A stretch of 64,000 bases of DNA from positions 1 through 64,000 of the forward strand of contig UQPH01000001.1 in assembly GCA_900542875.1 (NCBI GenBank), written 5' to 3'. Below, piece after piece: positions 33,852 through 42,633 of this stretch. Under the pieces are notes generated by a model. The model saw only the letters and a list, made by a program, of their open reading frames with translations, ran no database searches and was not told where the DNA came from. Numbering within the stretch: position 1 is the stretch's first letter; each line of letters opens with the position of its first letter. Both the position numbers and the translations under genes were made by a program. The DNA comes from an uncultured Eubacterium sp. (GTDB taxonomy: Bacteria; Bacillota; Clostridia; Oscillospirales; Acutalibacteraceae).

Positions 33852-33868
33852 GATTCATATAAAAATAT

Positions 33869-33903
33869 ATCGGCACTTTTTTATAAACAGTGCCGATTTT
33901 TTT
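33869..33903 (+). terminator. Terminator after trpZ
   Basis: ATCGGCACT...AGTGCCGAT stem followed by TTTTTTT. Confidence 0.9.
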
Positions 33904-33904
33904 G

Positions 33905-33956
33905 TTGACAAATGGGAATAAGTATGTTATTATAATTACAGTTAGCATATGCTAAC
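33905..33956 (+). promoter_or_regulatory. Promoter and perfect palindromic operator upstream of DUF3793-flavodoxin
   Basis: TTGACA, 17-bp spacer, TATTAT (33928-33933), then GTTAGCATATGCTAAC (33941-33956), a perfect 16-bp palindrome at the expected start site. Resembles sites of iron-type metalloregulators in Gram-positives; the regulator is not in the window. Confidence 0.75.
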
Positions 33957-34008
33957 CAAAAGAAAGCGACTCTGTAAGGTAATTCGGTCGCTTAATTTAA
34001 GATAATAT

Positions 34009-34026
34009 GGTTAGTCGTTGCTAACC
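34009..34026 (+). promoter_or_regulatory. Second operator-like inverted repeat
   Basis: GGTTAGTCGTTGCTAACC keeps the GTTAG/CTAAC arms of the upstream palindrome. The leader around it also has small hairpins (33965-33992, 34034-34052). Confidence 0.55.
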
Positions 34027-34091
34027 GATGCCCGGCGGTTATAAATTCGCCGTTTAAGGATAATATATAAGTGTTAGTGTGAGGCTTATGT

Positions 34092-34643
34092 ATGATTGAG
34101 GAATACCTGATTAATCATTGTTCACCTACTTTGGCGAGTATAAAAACAGCAAATTTGATTAATGTTTCTTTTGAGAGTTTTGACGATTTTCTGGTCTCCG
34201 TTAATCGAATGAATGAGATTTTGTCATCCAAGGGAATTGAACTTTTGATTCTTAAAAGATGTGAAAAATCGGCACTTGTTTATGTGGTTCGTCTGACTCT
34301 TTTACAGCGTGATTTGAACAAGAGCGGAGTCGGTGAATTTTTATCCGAATACGGTTATGCCTGCGTTGATGCCGTCTATTGCGTTTCACGGCTTAAAATG
34401 CGGCTTAACTGCGGTGACGGTTTTCCTCATGAGATAGGAATTTTTCTCGGCTATCCGCTTGGTGATGTGACAGGTTTTATTAAAAACGCAGGACAAAACA
34501 GTCTTTGCTCGGGCTGTTGGAAAGTTTATTGCAACGAATGCGAGGCAATGAAAACTTTTTCAAAATACGAGCATTGCAGAAAAGTTTATAACAAATTGTG
34601 GCAGGGCGGCAGAAGTATCGAACGCCTTGCGGTCGCAGTGTAG
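34092..34643 (+). CDS. DUF3793 family protein
   Basis: 183 residues. HEIGIFLGYPLGDVTGFI and CSGCWKVYCNECEAMKTF identify the DUF3793 family, a Cys-containing cytoplasmic protein often found beside flavodoxins and iron-uptake genes in Clostridia. Function unknown; the neighbouring flavodoxin and metal-type operator suggest a response to iron limitation (inference). Confidence 0.85.
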   Translation: MIEEYLINHCSPTLASIKTANLINVSFESFDDFLVSVNRMNEILSSKGIELLILKRCEKSALVYVVRLTLLQRDLNKSGVGEFLSEYGYACVDAVYCVSRLKMRLNCGDGFPHEIGIFLGYPLGDVTGFIKNAGQNSLCSGCWKVYCNECEAMKTFSKYEHCRKVYNKLWQGGRSIERLAVAV

Positions 34644-34655
34644 AAAGGAAATATT

Positions 34656-35078
34656 ATGAAAAAAACAGCAGTTGTTTATTGGAGCGGCACGGGAAATACA
34701 GAGGCAATGGCACTTGCCGTTCTTGACGGAATGAAAGAGGCGGGAGCAGAAGCAAAAATTTTTACGGCTTCAGAGTTTAATCCCGATAAAATAAATGATT
34801 ATGAGTCGTTCGCTTTCGGCTGTCCGTCTATGGGTTGTGAGCAACTTGAGGACACCGAGTTTGAGCCGATGTTTGATGAGTGTAAAGCAAGCCTTTCGGG
34901 CAAAAGCATAGCGCTTTTCGGCTCTTACGGCTGGGGCAACGGCGAATGGATGGAAACGTGGGAGGACGATTGTCGCTCGGTTGGAGCAAATTTGGTTTGC
35001 GACAGCGTTATTTGCAATGATGCTCCCGATGATGAGGTGATTGAAAAATGCAAGAACCTCGGTAAAGCATTAGCCTGA
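34656..35078 (+). CDS. Flavodoxin (short-chain)
   Basis: 140-residue FMN-binding electron carrier. Phosphate loop VYWSGTGNTEAMA at the N-terminus and the ring-binding loops FGCPSMGCEQLED and FGSYGWGNGEWM. By family knowledge it replaces ferredoxin under iron shortage. 12 bp after the DUF3793 gene, RBS GAAAGGAAA. Confidence 0.95.
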   Translation: MKKTAVVYWSGTGNTEAMALAVLDGMKEAGAEAKIFTASEFNPDKINDYESFAFGCPSMGCEQLEDTEFEPMFDECKASLSGKSIALFGSYGWGNGEWMETWEDDCRSVGANLVCDSVICNDAPDDEVIEKCKNLGKALA

Positions 35079-35112
35079 TACAGAGTTTACCAAACTCTCC
35101 TTACAATATTCA

Positions 35113-35152
35113 AAAAGGAAAGACTGCGGAGCAATTCGCAGTCTTTCCTTTT
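35113..35152. terminator. Bidirectional terminator, flavodoxin and Rrf2 gene
   Basis: AAAAGGAAAGACTGCG/CGCAGTCTTTCCTTTT, 16-bp perfect stem with T and A runs on either side. Confidence 0.93.
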
Positions 35153-35195
35153 GTACTTATCAGCCCCCTGTTTCAAGAGAGGCGTTAGATTGTTA

Positions 35196-35603
35196 TTACA
35201 ACAAATCCGCCAAGGTTTTTGAATTAAGAAAATTCATTATTATCTCATTTAATTCATTCCACATAGGTCTTGCGAGGCACGCCTGCTCATTCTTGCAGTG
35301 CTGGTCTGTGTCACAGTTGCAGTCTACGCATGCCACCGGAGCGAGCGTCGTCTCGGTCAGACTTAAAATCTCACCGATAGAATAATCTTCGGGTTTGCGG
35401 TTTAACTTGTAGCCGCCGCTTTTGCCTCTTGCGCTGTCTACGAGTCCGCCTTTTGACAGTTTTGATATAATAGCCTCAAGATATTTCATACTGATTTCCT
35501 GACGCTCTGCAATATCCTTGAGTGAAATGTAGTCGCCTGCGTTGTGCGTTGCAAGGTCCAGCATTATGCTCAGAGCATATCTGCCTTTTGTTGAAATCAT
35601 CAT
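35196..35603 (-). CDS. Rrf2-family transcriptional regulator
   Basis: 135 residues. Winged HTH: MISTKGRYALSIMLDLA, ISMKYLEAIISKL, ARGKSGGYKL. Downstream Cys cluster CVDCNC, C, C near residues 92-109 could ligate an Fe-S cluster as in IscR/NsrR, or the protein could be a CymR-type sulfur regulator. It is the last gene of the metF-metH transcript (14-bp gap), so control of sulfur/methionine metabolism is the contextual guess. Confidence 0.9.
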   Translation of the reverse strand: MMISTKGRYALSIMLDLATHNAGDYISLKDIAERQEISMKYLEAIISKLSKGGLVDSARGKSGGYKLNRKPEDYSIGEILSLTETTLAPVACVDCNCDTDQHCKNEQACLARPMWNELNEIIMNFLNSKTLADLL

Positions 35604-35617
35604 AATAGTTTTACACC

Positions 35618-37912
35618 TTATTCCTCAAAAAATTCCTGTGCGATTCTGACGCTTTCCATAGCGTCCTTTGCATAGAAATCCGCATTTATCATTTCTGCGT
35701 AATCTCGGGTGAGCACGGCGCCGCCCACAAATACTTTGGCGTCTGTGTTATCGTGGAGAAGTTTAATCGTCTTTTCCATATTGGGCACGGTGGTGGTCAT
35801 AAGAGCGGATAAGCCGACTAATTTGACATTGTTCTTCTGTGCTTCCTCGAGCACTTTTTCGCATTTTACATCTTTGCCTAAATCCATTACATCAAAGCCA
35901 TAGTTTTGCAGCAGTACTTTTACGATATTTTTTCCTATATCGTGAATATCTCCCTCAACGGTTGCGATGATGATTTTTTCGCCTTTTACCTGCTCTGCGC
36001 CGCTCATAACAAAATGAGCCTTTATCTCATCAAACGCTGCCTTTGCACTGTCTGCGCTCATAAGAAGTTGGGGCAAAAAGATAGTGTTTTTCTCGAAACC
36101 GTCGCCCACAACGTCAAGTGCCGGAATGATATAATCGTTGATTATTACGAGCGACTCTGTGTTTTCCAAAAGTTCTTTTGCACAGCGTGCGCTTTCCTCT
36201 TTCATACCCTTTATGATTGCGGTTTTTAAGTCGAGGTTCTCTGTTTTTTGCACAATCTCTGTGTCAACAGCCGATTTGATATATTCTTGGCAACTTTCAT
36301 CTTTGCCTGCGAGCGCCTTGTAACTGAAAAAAGCGTTCATCATCGGGCGGGAGTTCGGGTTTATGATACCTGCCGAGAGCCCTCTGCTCATGGCAAGAGT
36401 ATAGAATGCCGTGTTTACAGCTTCTCTGTTCGGCAGACCGAAACTGATGTTTGATACGCCGAGAACGGTGTTTACGCCGAGCGTGTTGCGTATGTAGTCA
36501 ACGGCATTCAGGGTTTCTATGGCGTTGTTTGTGTCGGTGGAAATTGTCATAACGAGAGCGTCCACCGCAAGATTTTTCTTGTCTATTCCGTATTCTGCGG
36601 CTCTTTTAATTATCTTTTTTGCTATGGCAATTCTGCCTTGAGCCGTTGAGGGAATACCGTCCTCGTCAAGGCAAAGACAAACGACAACACCGCCGTATTT
36701 TTTAGCCAGAGGGAATACCTCTTTCATTGACTTTTCCTTGCCGTTTACGGAGTTAATCATAGCTTTTCCGTTATATAATCTGAGTGCCGCTTCCATAGCC
36801 TCGGCGTCTCCCGAGTCGAGTTGGAGCGGTACGGGCAGAACGGATTGCAGTTCGTATACGCCCGAGCAGAGCATTTCTTTTTCGTCTATTTCGGGCAATC
36901 CCATATTTACATCGAGAATGTGTGCTCCCGCTTCGGACTGTGTGATTCCCTGACGAAGCACATAATCCATATCCTTGTTGCGAAGTGCCTCTTTCATCAG
37001 TTTTTTGCCGGTCGGGTTGATTCGCTCGCCGATGACTGCACCCTCTGAGAGGTCAACACTCTTTGAGTAGGAGGCAACTATTGTTTCGTTTTTGAATTCG
37101 GGCACCTTGTCCTCTATGTCCTTTGTGGCTTCAATCATGGCTTTCAGATGCGCCGGTGTTGTTCCGCAGCAGCCGCCGAGGTACGATACGCCCATTTTTG
37201 CTATCTGCGTCATATATGATGCGAACTCATCGGGGTCAACATTAAATATCGTTTCGCCGTTTACGCTTTCGGGCAGTCCTGCGTTTGGCATTACCAAAAT
37301 CGGAATTGAGGCGTGTTTTTCGAGTTCTTCTACGAGCGGAATCATCTGCTTGGGTCCGAGTCCGCAGTTAAATCCTATTGCGTTGGCACCCAGTCCCTCC
37401 ACCACGGCGCAGGCAGTACGCACGTCTGCACCTGTGAGAAGTCTTGCTTTCTCGTCAAAAATCATTGATACAACTAGCGGCAAATCGCAGTTTTCTTTTA
37501 CCGCAAGCATAGCCGCCTTTATTTCGTAAAGGTCGCCGAAAGTTTCCAGCAGAACCAAATCTGCCTCGTCCCTGCCGGCTTTTACCACATCGGCGAAAAT
37601 GTCAACGCATTCTTCAAAGTCCAAATCGCCCATCGGTTTTAAGAGTTTGCCCGTGGGTCCTATGTCGAGGGCTACTTTTTTGCCCGTTCTCTTTGCATTT
37701 TTAACCGCCGATTTTACTATTTCGTCTACGTTGTCGTATTTGAATCGGTTTGCGCCGAAGGTGTTAGCCGATATGATATTACATCCTGCATCGGCATATG
37801 CCTTGTGTATGGCGTAAACTCTTTCGGGGTCGTTTATGTTCAGCAGTTCGGGCAGTTCTCCCGCTTTTAGGTTCAGCATTGTGCCCATTCCGCCGTCAAA
37901 GTAAGTTATCAT
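35618..37912 (-). CDS. metH: B12-dependent methionine synthase, lacking reactivation domain
   Basis: 764 residues in three modules: homocysteine methyltransferase (YFDGGMGTML at start; zinc Cys motif LGGCCGTTP near 238), pterin-binding domain (GERINPTGKK and on, ~290-560), and cobalamin cap/binding domain (GDIHDIGKNIV, the B12-ligand motif, near 655). The fourth, SAM-binding reactivation domain of E. coli MetH is absent; the adjacent gene supplies it. It transfers methyl from methyl-THF (made by MetF) to homocysteine. No B12 or SAM riboswitch seen. Confidence 0.95.
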   Translation of the reverse strand: MITYFDGGMGTMLNLKAGELPELLNINDPERVYAIHKAYADAGCNIISANTFGANRFKYDNVDEIVKSAVKNAKRTGKKVALDIGPTGKLLKPMGDLDFEECVDIFADVVKAGRDEADLVLLETFGDLYEIKAAMLAVKENCDLPLVVSMIFDEKARLLTGADVRTACAVVEGLGANAIGFNCGLGPKQMIPLVEELEKHASIPILVMPNAGLPESVNGETIFNVDPDEFASYMTQIAKMGVSYLGGCCGTTPAHLKAMIEATKDIEDKVPEFKNETIVASYSKSVDLSEGAVIGERINPTGKKLMKEALRNKDMDYVLRQGITQSEAGAHILDVNMGLPEIDEKEMLCSGVYELQSVLPVPLQLDSGDAEAMEAALRLYNGKAMINSVNGKEKSMKEVFPLAKKYGGVVVCLCLDEDGIPSTAQGRIAIAKKIIKRAAEYGIDKKNLAVDALVMTISTDTNNAIETLNAVDYIRNTLGVNTVLGVSNISFGLPNREAVNTAFYTLAMSRGLSAGIINPNSRPMMNAFFSYKALAGKDESCQEYIKSAVDTEIVQKTENLDLKTAIIKGMKEESARCAKELLENTESLVIINDYIIPALDVVGDGFEKNTIFLPQLLMSADSAKAAFDEIKAHFVMSGAEQVKGEKIIIATVEGDIHDIGKNIVKVLLQNYGFDVMDLGKDVKCEKVLEEAQKNNVKLVGLSALMTTTVPNMEKTIKLLHDNTDAKVFVGGAVLTRDYAEMINADFYAKDAMESVRIAQEFFEE

Positions 37913-37913
37913 T

Positions 37914-38471
37914 TTATCCTTCCATTCCTATAAATGCCGTTACGCTCTTTGTCGGCACCATTTCGCAGGTGTCCGTAAGAGTAAGTCCTATGCGCTTTTC
38001 AAGCTGCAACAGTGAAAAAAACTTCTTTTGCTCCGTTATGTCCAAATCAAAGTAGCCGGGCGAATATCTTTGCCTGAGTGTTACGCCGTACTGCGCTTTG
38101 ATTGTATCTTCCAGATTGTCGCAGACTTCTTCTATCTTGTCTGCCGCCGCCGCCTGCAAAGCCATTGCAAGCGCAACATCCGTAGCCGAGGCAATCTGGA
38201 TTCTTTTGTCAACGGCAATGCCCAGAGTTGCACCGAAAACCGCCGCTTTATTGCAGCCGTTCATATTTTGCGCCAGTCGCTTGCTGTTAAAGGTCACTCC
38301 GTCTATCGTAACCGTATCCTCGCCCACCTCGCAGTCGAATACCCGACAGAGCGTTTTAGGTACGGCGGTCTCTTTAATGATTTCTATTGCCTTGTCTGCG
38401 AGAGCAAGAATTTGCTCGTTGTCCGTTTTTGATGAGGTTCGCATGTAGCGAAGTATATCTGCTTTACTCAT
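37914..38471 (-). CDS. Methionine synthase reactivation subunit (stand-alone activation domain)
   Basis: 185 residues matching the vitamin B12-dependent methionine synthase activation domain. RQRYSPGYFDLDITEQ is the SAM-binding RxSPGY motif. It is a separate protein, complementing the truncated MetH encoded one base downstream; expected to dock on MetH and reductively remethylate cob(II)alamin. Overlaps metF by 8 bp. Confidence 0.9.
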   Translation of the reverse strand: MSKADILRYMRTSSKTDNEQILALADKAIEIIKETAVPKTLCRVFDCEVGEDTVTIDGVTFNSKRLAQNMNGCNKAAVFGATLGIAVDKRIQIASATDVALAMALQAAAADKIEEVCDNLEDTIKAQYGVTLRQRYSPGYFDLDITEQKKFFSLLQLEKRIGLTLTDTCEMVPTKSVTAFIGMEG

Positions 38472-39333
38472 TTATAATATGTGACAGTCCGTTCATTATT
38501 TGTGAGGCAACATCCGGCTTGTTCATGGTGTAGATATGAATGTCATTTATGCCGTTAGCCATTAAATCTATAATTTGCTCGGTGGCATAGATTATACCTG
38601 CCTGCTTCATTTTGTTCGGGTCATCGCCGAAACGCTCCATTATCCTAAAGAACTTCTTTGGCACGCTCGAGTTTGAAAGTTCTATTGAACGCTTGATTTG
38701 GTTTGCGTTTGTTATCGGCATAATGCCTGCGATAATCGGCACTTCGATTCCCTTTATTCTGCACATTTCCACAAAGTTTAAGAATTTCTCATTGTCGAAA
38801 AACATCTGAGAAGTCAAAAATTGAGCACCGCAGTCAACCTTTTCTTTTAGGTGCGCTATGTCCTCTACTCTGTTTTTGCTCTCGGGGTGGATTTCGGGAT
38901 AGCACGCCGCACCGACGCAAATGTCGGGATTTATCTCCTTTATCTCGTTGATGAGTTGATATGCGTGCGTAAAATACTGATTGTTTGAAAATTCAAAGCC
39001 CTCGGGAATGTCGCCCCTGAGTGCAAGTATGTTGTTTATTCCGTGTTCTTGAAGTTCGTTTACTACGGCGTGAATCTTGTCTTTTGTCGAGGTTAGACAG
39101 GTGAGATGAGAAAGCGGAGTGACTCCGTTGTTTTTTATCTCGGTTGCGATTTCGGTTGTAAATCCGCTTGTGGTACCTGCCGCACCGTAGGTGACCGACA
39201 TAAATGCCGGCTTTTCCTTGCTCATTTCTCTGACCACATTTTTGGTCGTCTCTATTTTATCCCACTGCTTCGGAGGAAAAACCTCGAACGAAACATTTAC
39301 CCTGTTTTCCTTTAATATTTCGCTTATTTTCAT
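38464..39333 (-). CDS. metF: Methylenetetrahydrofolate reductase
   Basis: 289-residue MTHFR TIM barrel with FEVFPPKQWDK (catalytic Glu region), SVTYGAAG and ALRGDIPEG. It reduces 5,10-methylene-THF to 5-methyl-THF, the methyl donor for MetH. First gene of metF-activase-metH-rrf2. Confidence 0.95.
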   Translation of the reverse strand: MKISEILKENRVNVSFEVFPPKQWDKIETTKNVVREMSKEKPAFMSVTYGAAGTTSGFTTEIATEIKNNGVTPLSHLTCLTSTKDKIHAVVNELQEHGINNILALRGDIPEGFEFSNNQYFTHAYQLINEIKEINPDICVGAACYPEIHPESKNRVEDIAHLKEKVDCGAQFLTSQMFFDNEKFLNFVEMCRIKGIEVPIIAGIMPITNANQIKRSIELSNSSVPKKFFRIMERFGDDPNKMKQAGIIYATEQIIDLMANGINDIHIYTMNKPDVASQIMNGLSHIINE

Positions 39334-39376
39334 ATGATATATCTCCGCTGTTTATTATAATATATAACTGTAAAGT

Positions 39377-39405
39377 ATTATACTTTTTAATACCCACTTT
39401 GTCAA
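39377..39405 (-). promoter_or_regulatory. Promoter of the metF-metH-rrf2 operon
   Basis: Minus strand TTGACA (39405-39400), 17-bp spacer, TATAAT (39382-39377). Confidence 0.88.
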
Positions 39406-39449
39406 TGGGAATTAAATCTTGCATTTATGTTACAATGTTGTGATTTTTG

Positions 39450-39478
39450 TTGAAACCGATAGTGCCTTGTGCTAAAAT
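39450..39478 (+). promoter_or_regulatory. Promoter of the M28 peptidase gene
   Basis: TTGAAA, 17-bp spacer, TAAAAT. It is divergent from the metF promoter with 45 bp between. Confidence 0.75.
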
Positions 39479-39514
39479 AAAAGTAACGTTAATTTATGTT
39501 CAAAGGAGTACAGT

Positions 39515-40759
39515 ATGGATTTAAGTAAAATTATTGCAAAAAAAGACGAAGCCGCACAGTATATGATTGACGAAATCACTCATATCTGCAAGGACTTTGA
39601 AAAAAGAGACCCCGGCTCAAAGGGTGAAAAGCAGGCTTGTGAGTATATGGCGGAGGTTCTTAAAAAGGACTGCGGCTGTGAAAGCGCAGAGGTGGAAAGT
39701 TTTAAGGAGAACCCGGGTTCGTTCTTCGGTTGGATTTTCTTTACGATTACCTTTGTCCTTGTCGGCATTTTGTGCTCGTTCTTTGCACCGGTTATCGGTA
39801 TTGTTCTTATTGTTTTGGGTCTGTTTATCGTGCTTTGTCAGTTCGGTTTTTATATTAAGCTGATTGACAAATGTTTCCCTGAGAAAACAGGTCATAACGT
39901 AACCGCAATCAAAAAGTGTGCAAGCGGTAAGCCTAAGCGCAGAATTCTCTTTAACGGTCACCCCGACGCCGCTTGGGAATGGCCTATGAATTATAAGTTC
40001 GGCGGTGTAGGCTTTGAGGGTCACGCTGTTCTTTGCGGTCTGGGTGCCGTTTATTATCTCATTCTTTGTATTATCAAATGTGTCAAATACGGCGTTTTCG
40101 GAACAGTCGGAATGGGTGAGCCGATTACTAAGGCTTCTCTTATCGGTCTTGTTTTCCTTATTCCGCTCGTAGGTCTTTACTGGATGGTTAATTATCGCAG
40201 AGTTGTTGACGGTGCAAACGATAACCTTTCCGGTTGCTATATGGGTATTGCAGTTATGAAAGCTCTTAAGGACGAGGGAATCGACCTTGAGGATACCGAA
40301 ATCGGCTGTGTTCTTACAGGCAGTGAGGAGGCAGGACTCAGAGGCTCTAAGGCTTGGTGCGAGGCTCACGCAGGCGAATTTCAGGATTGCCCGACTATGT
40401 TCATTTCTTATGACACAATTCACGACCCGAAGTATCTTATGGTAAATTACCGTGATCTTAACGGTACCGTAAAGGTAGATAAGGATTACTGCGATTTGTT
40501 TATGGAAGCGGCAGAGGCTGTCGATGTTCCGTGCAAAAAGGGTTGGGTTCCTCCGCTCGGCGGTGCAACAGACTCCGCAGCATTTGCACAGGCAGGTTTC
40601 CGTTCATGTGGCGTAACAGGCCTTAATCATAAGCTGGAGGATTATTATCATACACGCCGTGATACATATGATAATATGAATGAAGAGGGTCTTGCAAACT
40701 GCTATGCCGCTACCGTAAAGGCTGTTGAAATGTTCATCAACGGAGCAAAGCAGGATTAA
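39515..40759 (+). CDS. M28-family metallopeptidase with internal membrane segments
   Basis: 414 residues. Zinc ligands of the M28 fold are present: HPDAAWEW (about 149), VDGANDNLSGC (Asp, near 233), GSEEAGLRG (Glu pair, near 271), a later Asp, and HTRRDT near 380. Unlike ordinary M28 enzymes it carries hydrophobic pairs at about 71-112 and 170-225, inserted around the catalytic motifs, giving an integral membrane aminopeptidase-like protein. No signal peptide. Substrate unknown. Monocistronic, RBS AAAGGAG. Confidence 0.85.
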   Translation: MDLSKIIAKKDEAAQYMIDEITHICKDFEKRDPGSKGEKQACEYMAEVLKKDCGCESAEVESFKENPGSFFGWIFFTITFVLVGILCSFFAPVIGIVLIVLGLFIVLCQFGFYIKLIDKCFPEKTGHNVTAIKKCASGKPKRRILFNGHPDAAWEWPMNYKFGGVGFEGHAVLCGLGAVYYLILCIIKCVKYGVFGTVGMGEPITKASLIGLVFLIPLVGLYWMVNYRRVVDGANDNLSGCYMGIAVMKALKDEGIDLEDTEIGCVLTGSEEAGLRGSKAWCEAHAGEFQDCPTMFISYDTIHDPKYLMVNYRDLNGTVKVDKDYCDLFMEAAEAVDVPCKKGWVPPLGGATDSAAFAQAGFRSCGVTGLNHKLEDYYHTRRDTYDNMNEEGLANCYAATVKAVEMFINGAKQD

Positions 40760-40902
40760 CGGTAAAACATATCATATAATAAAAAATATAAGTCTCCGCT
40801 GCGGTTTGTTCGTCGGCGGAGGCTTTGTTTTTGCGAAACAATATTGACAAATATTTTCCTCGGCTTATAATACAGTTGATTGATTTGTCGGGAGGAAAGC
40901 AT

Positions 40903-42249
40903 ATGAAATCAAAATCCGATATGCTCAGCGGAAATGCGATGAAAAGTATTTTGCTTTTTTCGCTTCCTATAATGCTCAGCTCGCTTTTGCAGTATAACTA
41001 TTCGCTGGTTGATAATATTATTGTAGGAAGATATGTTTCCACCGACGCACTCGCCGCAGTGGGAAATGTCGGTGCGATTAACTCTTTTATTATCGGTGCG
41101 GCGCTCGGACTTACGAGCGGATTTACCATACCTGTTGCTCAGGCGTTTGGAGCAGGTGACAGAAAAAGGCTTAATAAATGCGCAGGTTCGAGTATAACCG
41201 TTGCCGTTTTGGTCGGAGTTGTGATTGTCGTTGCGGCTCATATTGTCAGTCGTCCGCTTCTCAGGCTTATCGGTACACCCGACGAAATTATTGATTTATC
41301 CGCTTCGTATGTGAATGTGTTGTATCTTGGCGTTCCGTTTCAGATGCTCAGCAATAATTTTACCGCCGTATCCCGTGCCGTCGGAGAGAGTAAAAAACCG
41401 CTTTATTTTTTTCTTGTGAGCGTAGTTGTTAATTTTATACTCGATGTTTTGTTTGTAAAATATTTTGATTGGGGCGTTAAGGGCGCCGCTTGGGCGACTC
41501 TTATATCGGAACTTACTGCGGCGGTGCTTACCGGAATATATGTTTTGCGTTTTAACCGAGATATAAACATTAAAAGGAGCGACCTTGCTTTTGATAAAAA
41601 GACGGCGTGGCAGCAAATTAAACTCGGCATTCCCGTCTCACTCCAATTTACCATAACTTCAATCGGTTCAATGTGTTTGCAAAGTGCCGTCAATTCGTTC
41701 GGCGCAAATGTTATGGCAGGATTTACCGCTGCGGGCAGGGTCGAAAATTTGACCAATATACCGATGAGCGGCCTGGGAGTTGCAAACCAAACCTTTGTCG
41801 GTCAGAATTACGGTGCGAAAAAATATGACAGAATTCTAAAGAGCGTAAAAGAAATTTTGGTGCTTGATATATGCATTTCCGTTGTTATGAGCGTTACTCT
41901 TTATCTTATCGGCGAGCCTGTCGTGAGCTTGTTTTCGAGTGAAGTAAACTCAGAGATGATGCATGCCGCAAGGCAGTATATTAAGGCTACGGCACAGTGT
42001 TACAGTATGGTTGCGGTTCTTTTTGTACTGAGAAATTCGCTTCAGGGCATGGGCTTTACCTATTCCAATGCCATTGCCGGAGCAGGCGAACTTTTCGGCA
42101 GGATAGCGGTTGCTTTTTTGTTCACTCCGCTTATAGGATTTAATGCCGTTTGTTATGCCGCACCCGCCGCTTGGTTTCTTGCCGACATTCCTCTCGCCGT
42201 AATATATATACGAAAAGCGAAAGAATTTAAGAAAATTAGCATAAAATGA
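40903..42249 (+). CDS. MATE family efflux transporter
   Basis: 448 residues, twelve predicted helices in two homologous halves (MSGNAMKSILLFSLPIM-type openings; LSSLLQYNYSLVDNIIVGR; VQNYGAKKYDRI equivalent GQNYGAKKYDRI in the second half). Sodium- or proton-driven drug/metabolite exporter of the MepA/NorM superfamily. Start ATG 40903 is chosen for the GGGAGGAAAGC RBS over a frame beginning 78 bp upstream. Confidence 0.92.
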   Translation: MKSKSDMLSGNAMKSILLFSLPIMLSSLLQYNYSLVDNIIVGRYVSTDALAAVGNVGAINSFIIGAALGLTSGFTIPVAQAFGAGDRKRLNKCAGSSITVAVLVGVVIVVAAHIVSRPLLRLIGTPDEIIDLSASYVNVLYLGVPFQMLSNNFTAVSRAVGESKKPLYFFLVSVVVNFILDVLFVKYFDWGVKGAAWATLISELTAAVLTGIYVLRFNRDINIKRSDLAFDKKTAWQQIKLGIPVSLQFTITSIGSMCLQSAVNSFGANVMAGFTAAGRVENLTNIPMSGLGVANQTFVGQNYGAKKYDRILKSVKEILVLDICISVVMSVTLYLIGEPVVSLFSSEVNSEMMHAARQYIKATAQCYSMVAVLFVLRNSLQGMGFTYSNAIAGAGELFGRIAVAFLFTPLIGFNAVCYAAPAAWFLADIPLAVIYIRKAKEFKKISIK

Positions 42250-42258
42250 GCATAAAAA

Positions 42259-42300
42259 ATGAAACGGCTTAGAAGTGTGTCACTTCTAAGTCGTTTTAAT
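42259..42300. terminator. Bidirectional terminator, MATE gene and 44-aa peptide gene
   Basis: GAAACGGCTTAGAAGTG-TGT-CACTTCTAAGTCGTTTT. The T run on the minus strand (TTTCATTTTTTATG) is strong. Confidence 0.9.
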
Positions 42301-42321
42301 GATAATTGATATTCTGTTTTG

Positions 42322-42456
42322 CTACCTGAGTACGGCAAGACCGAGGTCGATGGCACCTGCCAAAAGCCTGGAGGTCTTTGACATTCCGAGGGTTTCGGTA
42401 ACCCACAGTATGATGAGTGCAACCAAAATGGCTATGATAAGCGCTTCCTTGCTCAT
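42322..42456 (-). CDS. Small single-span membrane protein, 44 aa
   Basis: 44 codons: MSKEALIIAILVALIILWV forms one membrane helix, followed by a soluble, amphipathic tail TETLGMSKTSRLLAGAIDLG ending AVLR. It has an excellent RBS (GGAGGTAAAAAT), a consensus-like promoter and a terminator, all for this gene alone, so it is very probably real. No known family recognised. Confidence 0.75.
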   Translation of the reverse strand: MSKEALIIAILVALIILWVTETLGMSKTSRLLAGAIDLGLAVLR

Positions 42457-42483
42457 ATTTTTACCTCCGTTCGGTATTTCGTT

Positions 42484-42512
42484 ACATTTTTATTATAACC
42501 AATTTACAGTCT
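42484..42512 (-). promoter_or_regulatory. Promoter of the 44-aa membrane peptide gene
   Basis: Minus strand TTGATT, 17-bp spacer, TATAAT, about 30 bp before the RBS. Coordinates approximate to a few bases. Confidence 0.65.
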
Positions 42513-42567
42513 TAAATCAATAGAAAAATTATAATACTTAAAATCGTGAAAATAATATAAATATATG

Positions 42568-42596
42568 TTGAAAAAATGAAATGTTTGCATTATAAT
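42568..42596 (+). promoter_or_regulatory. Promoter of oadG-oadB
   Basis: TTGAAA, 17-bp spacer, TATAAT. Confidence 0.85.
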
Positions 42597-42633
42597 AGTA
42601 ACCGTCTAAATTATAATGGAGGAGTTTTGGTAT

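Noticed and set aside
39334..39514. SAM or cobalamin riboswitch before metF
   Set aside because: The leader is under 50 nt and lacks the conserved blocks of either riboswitch.
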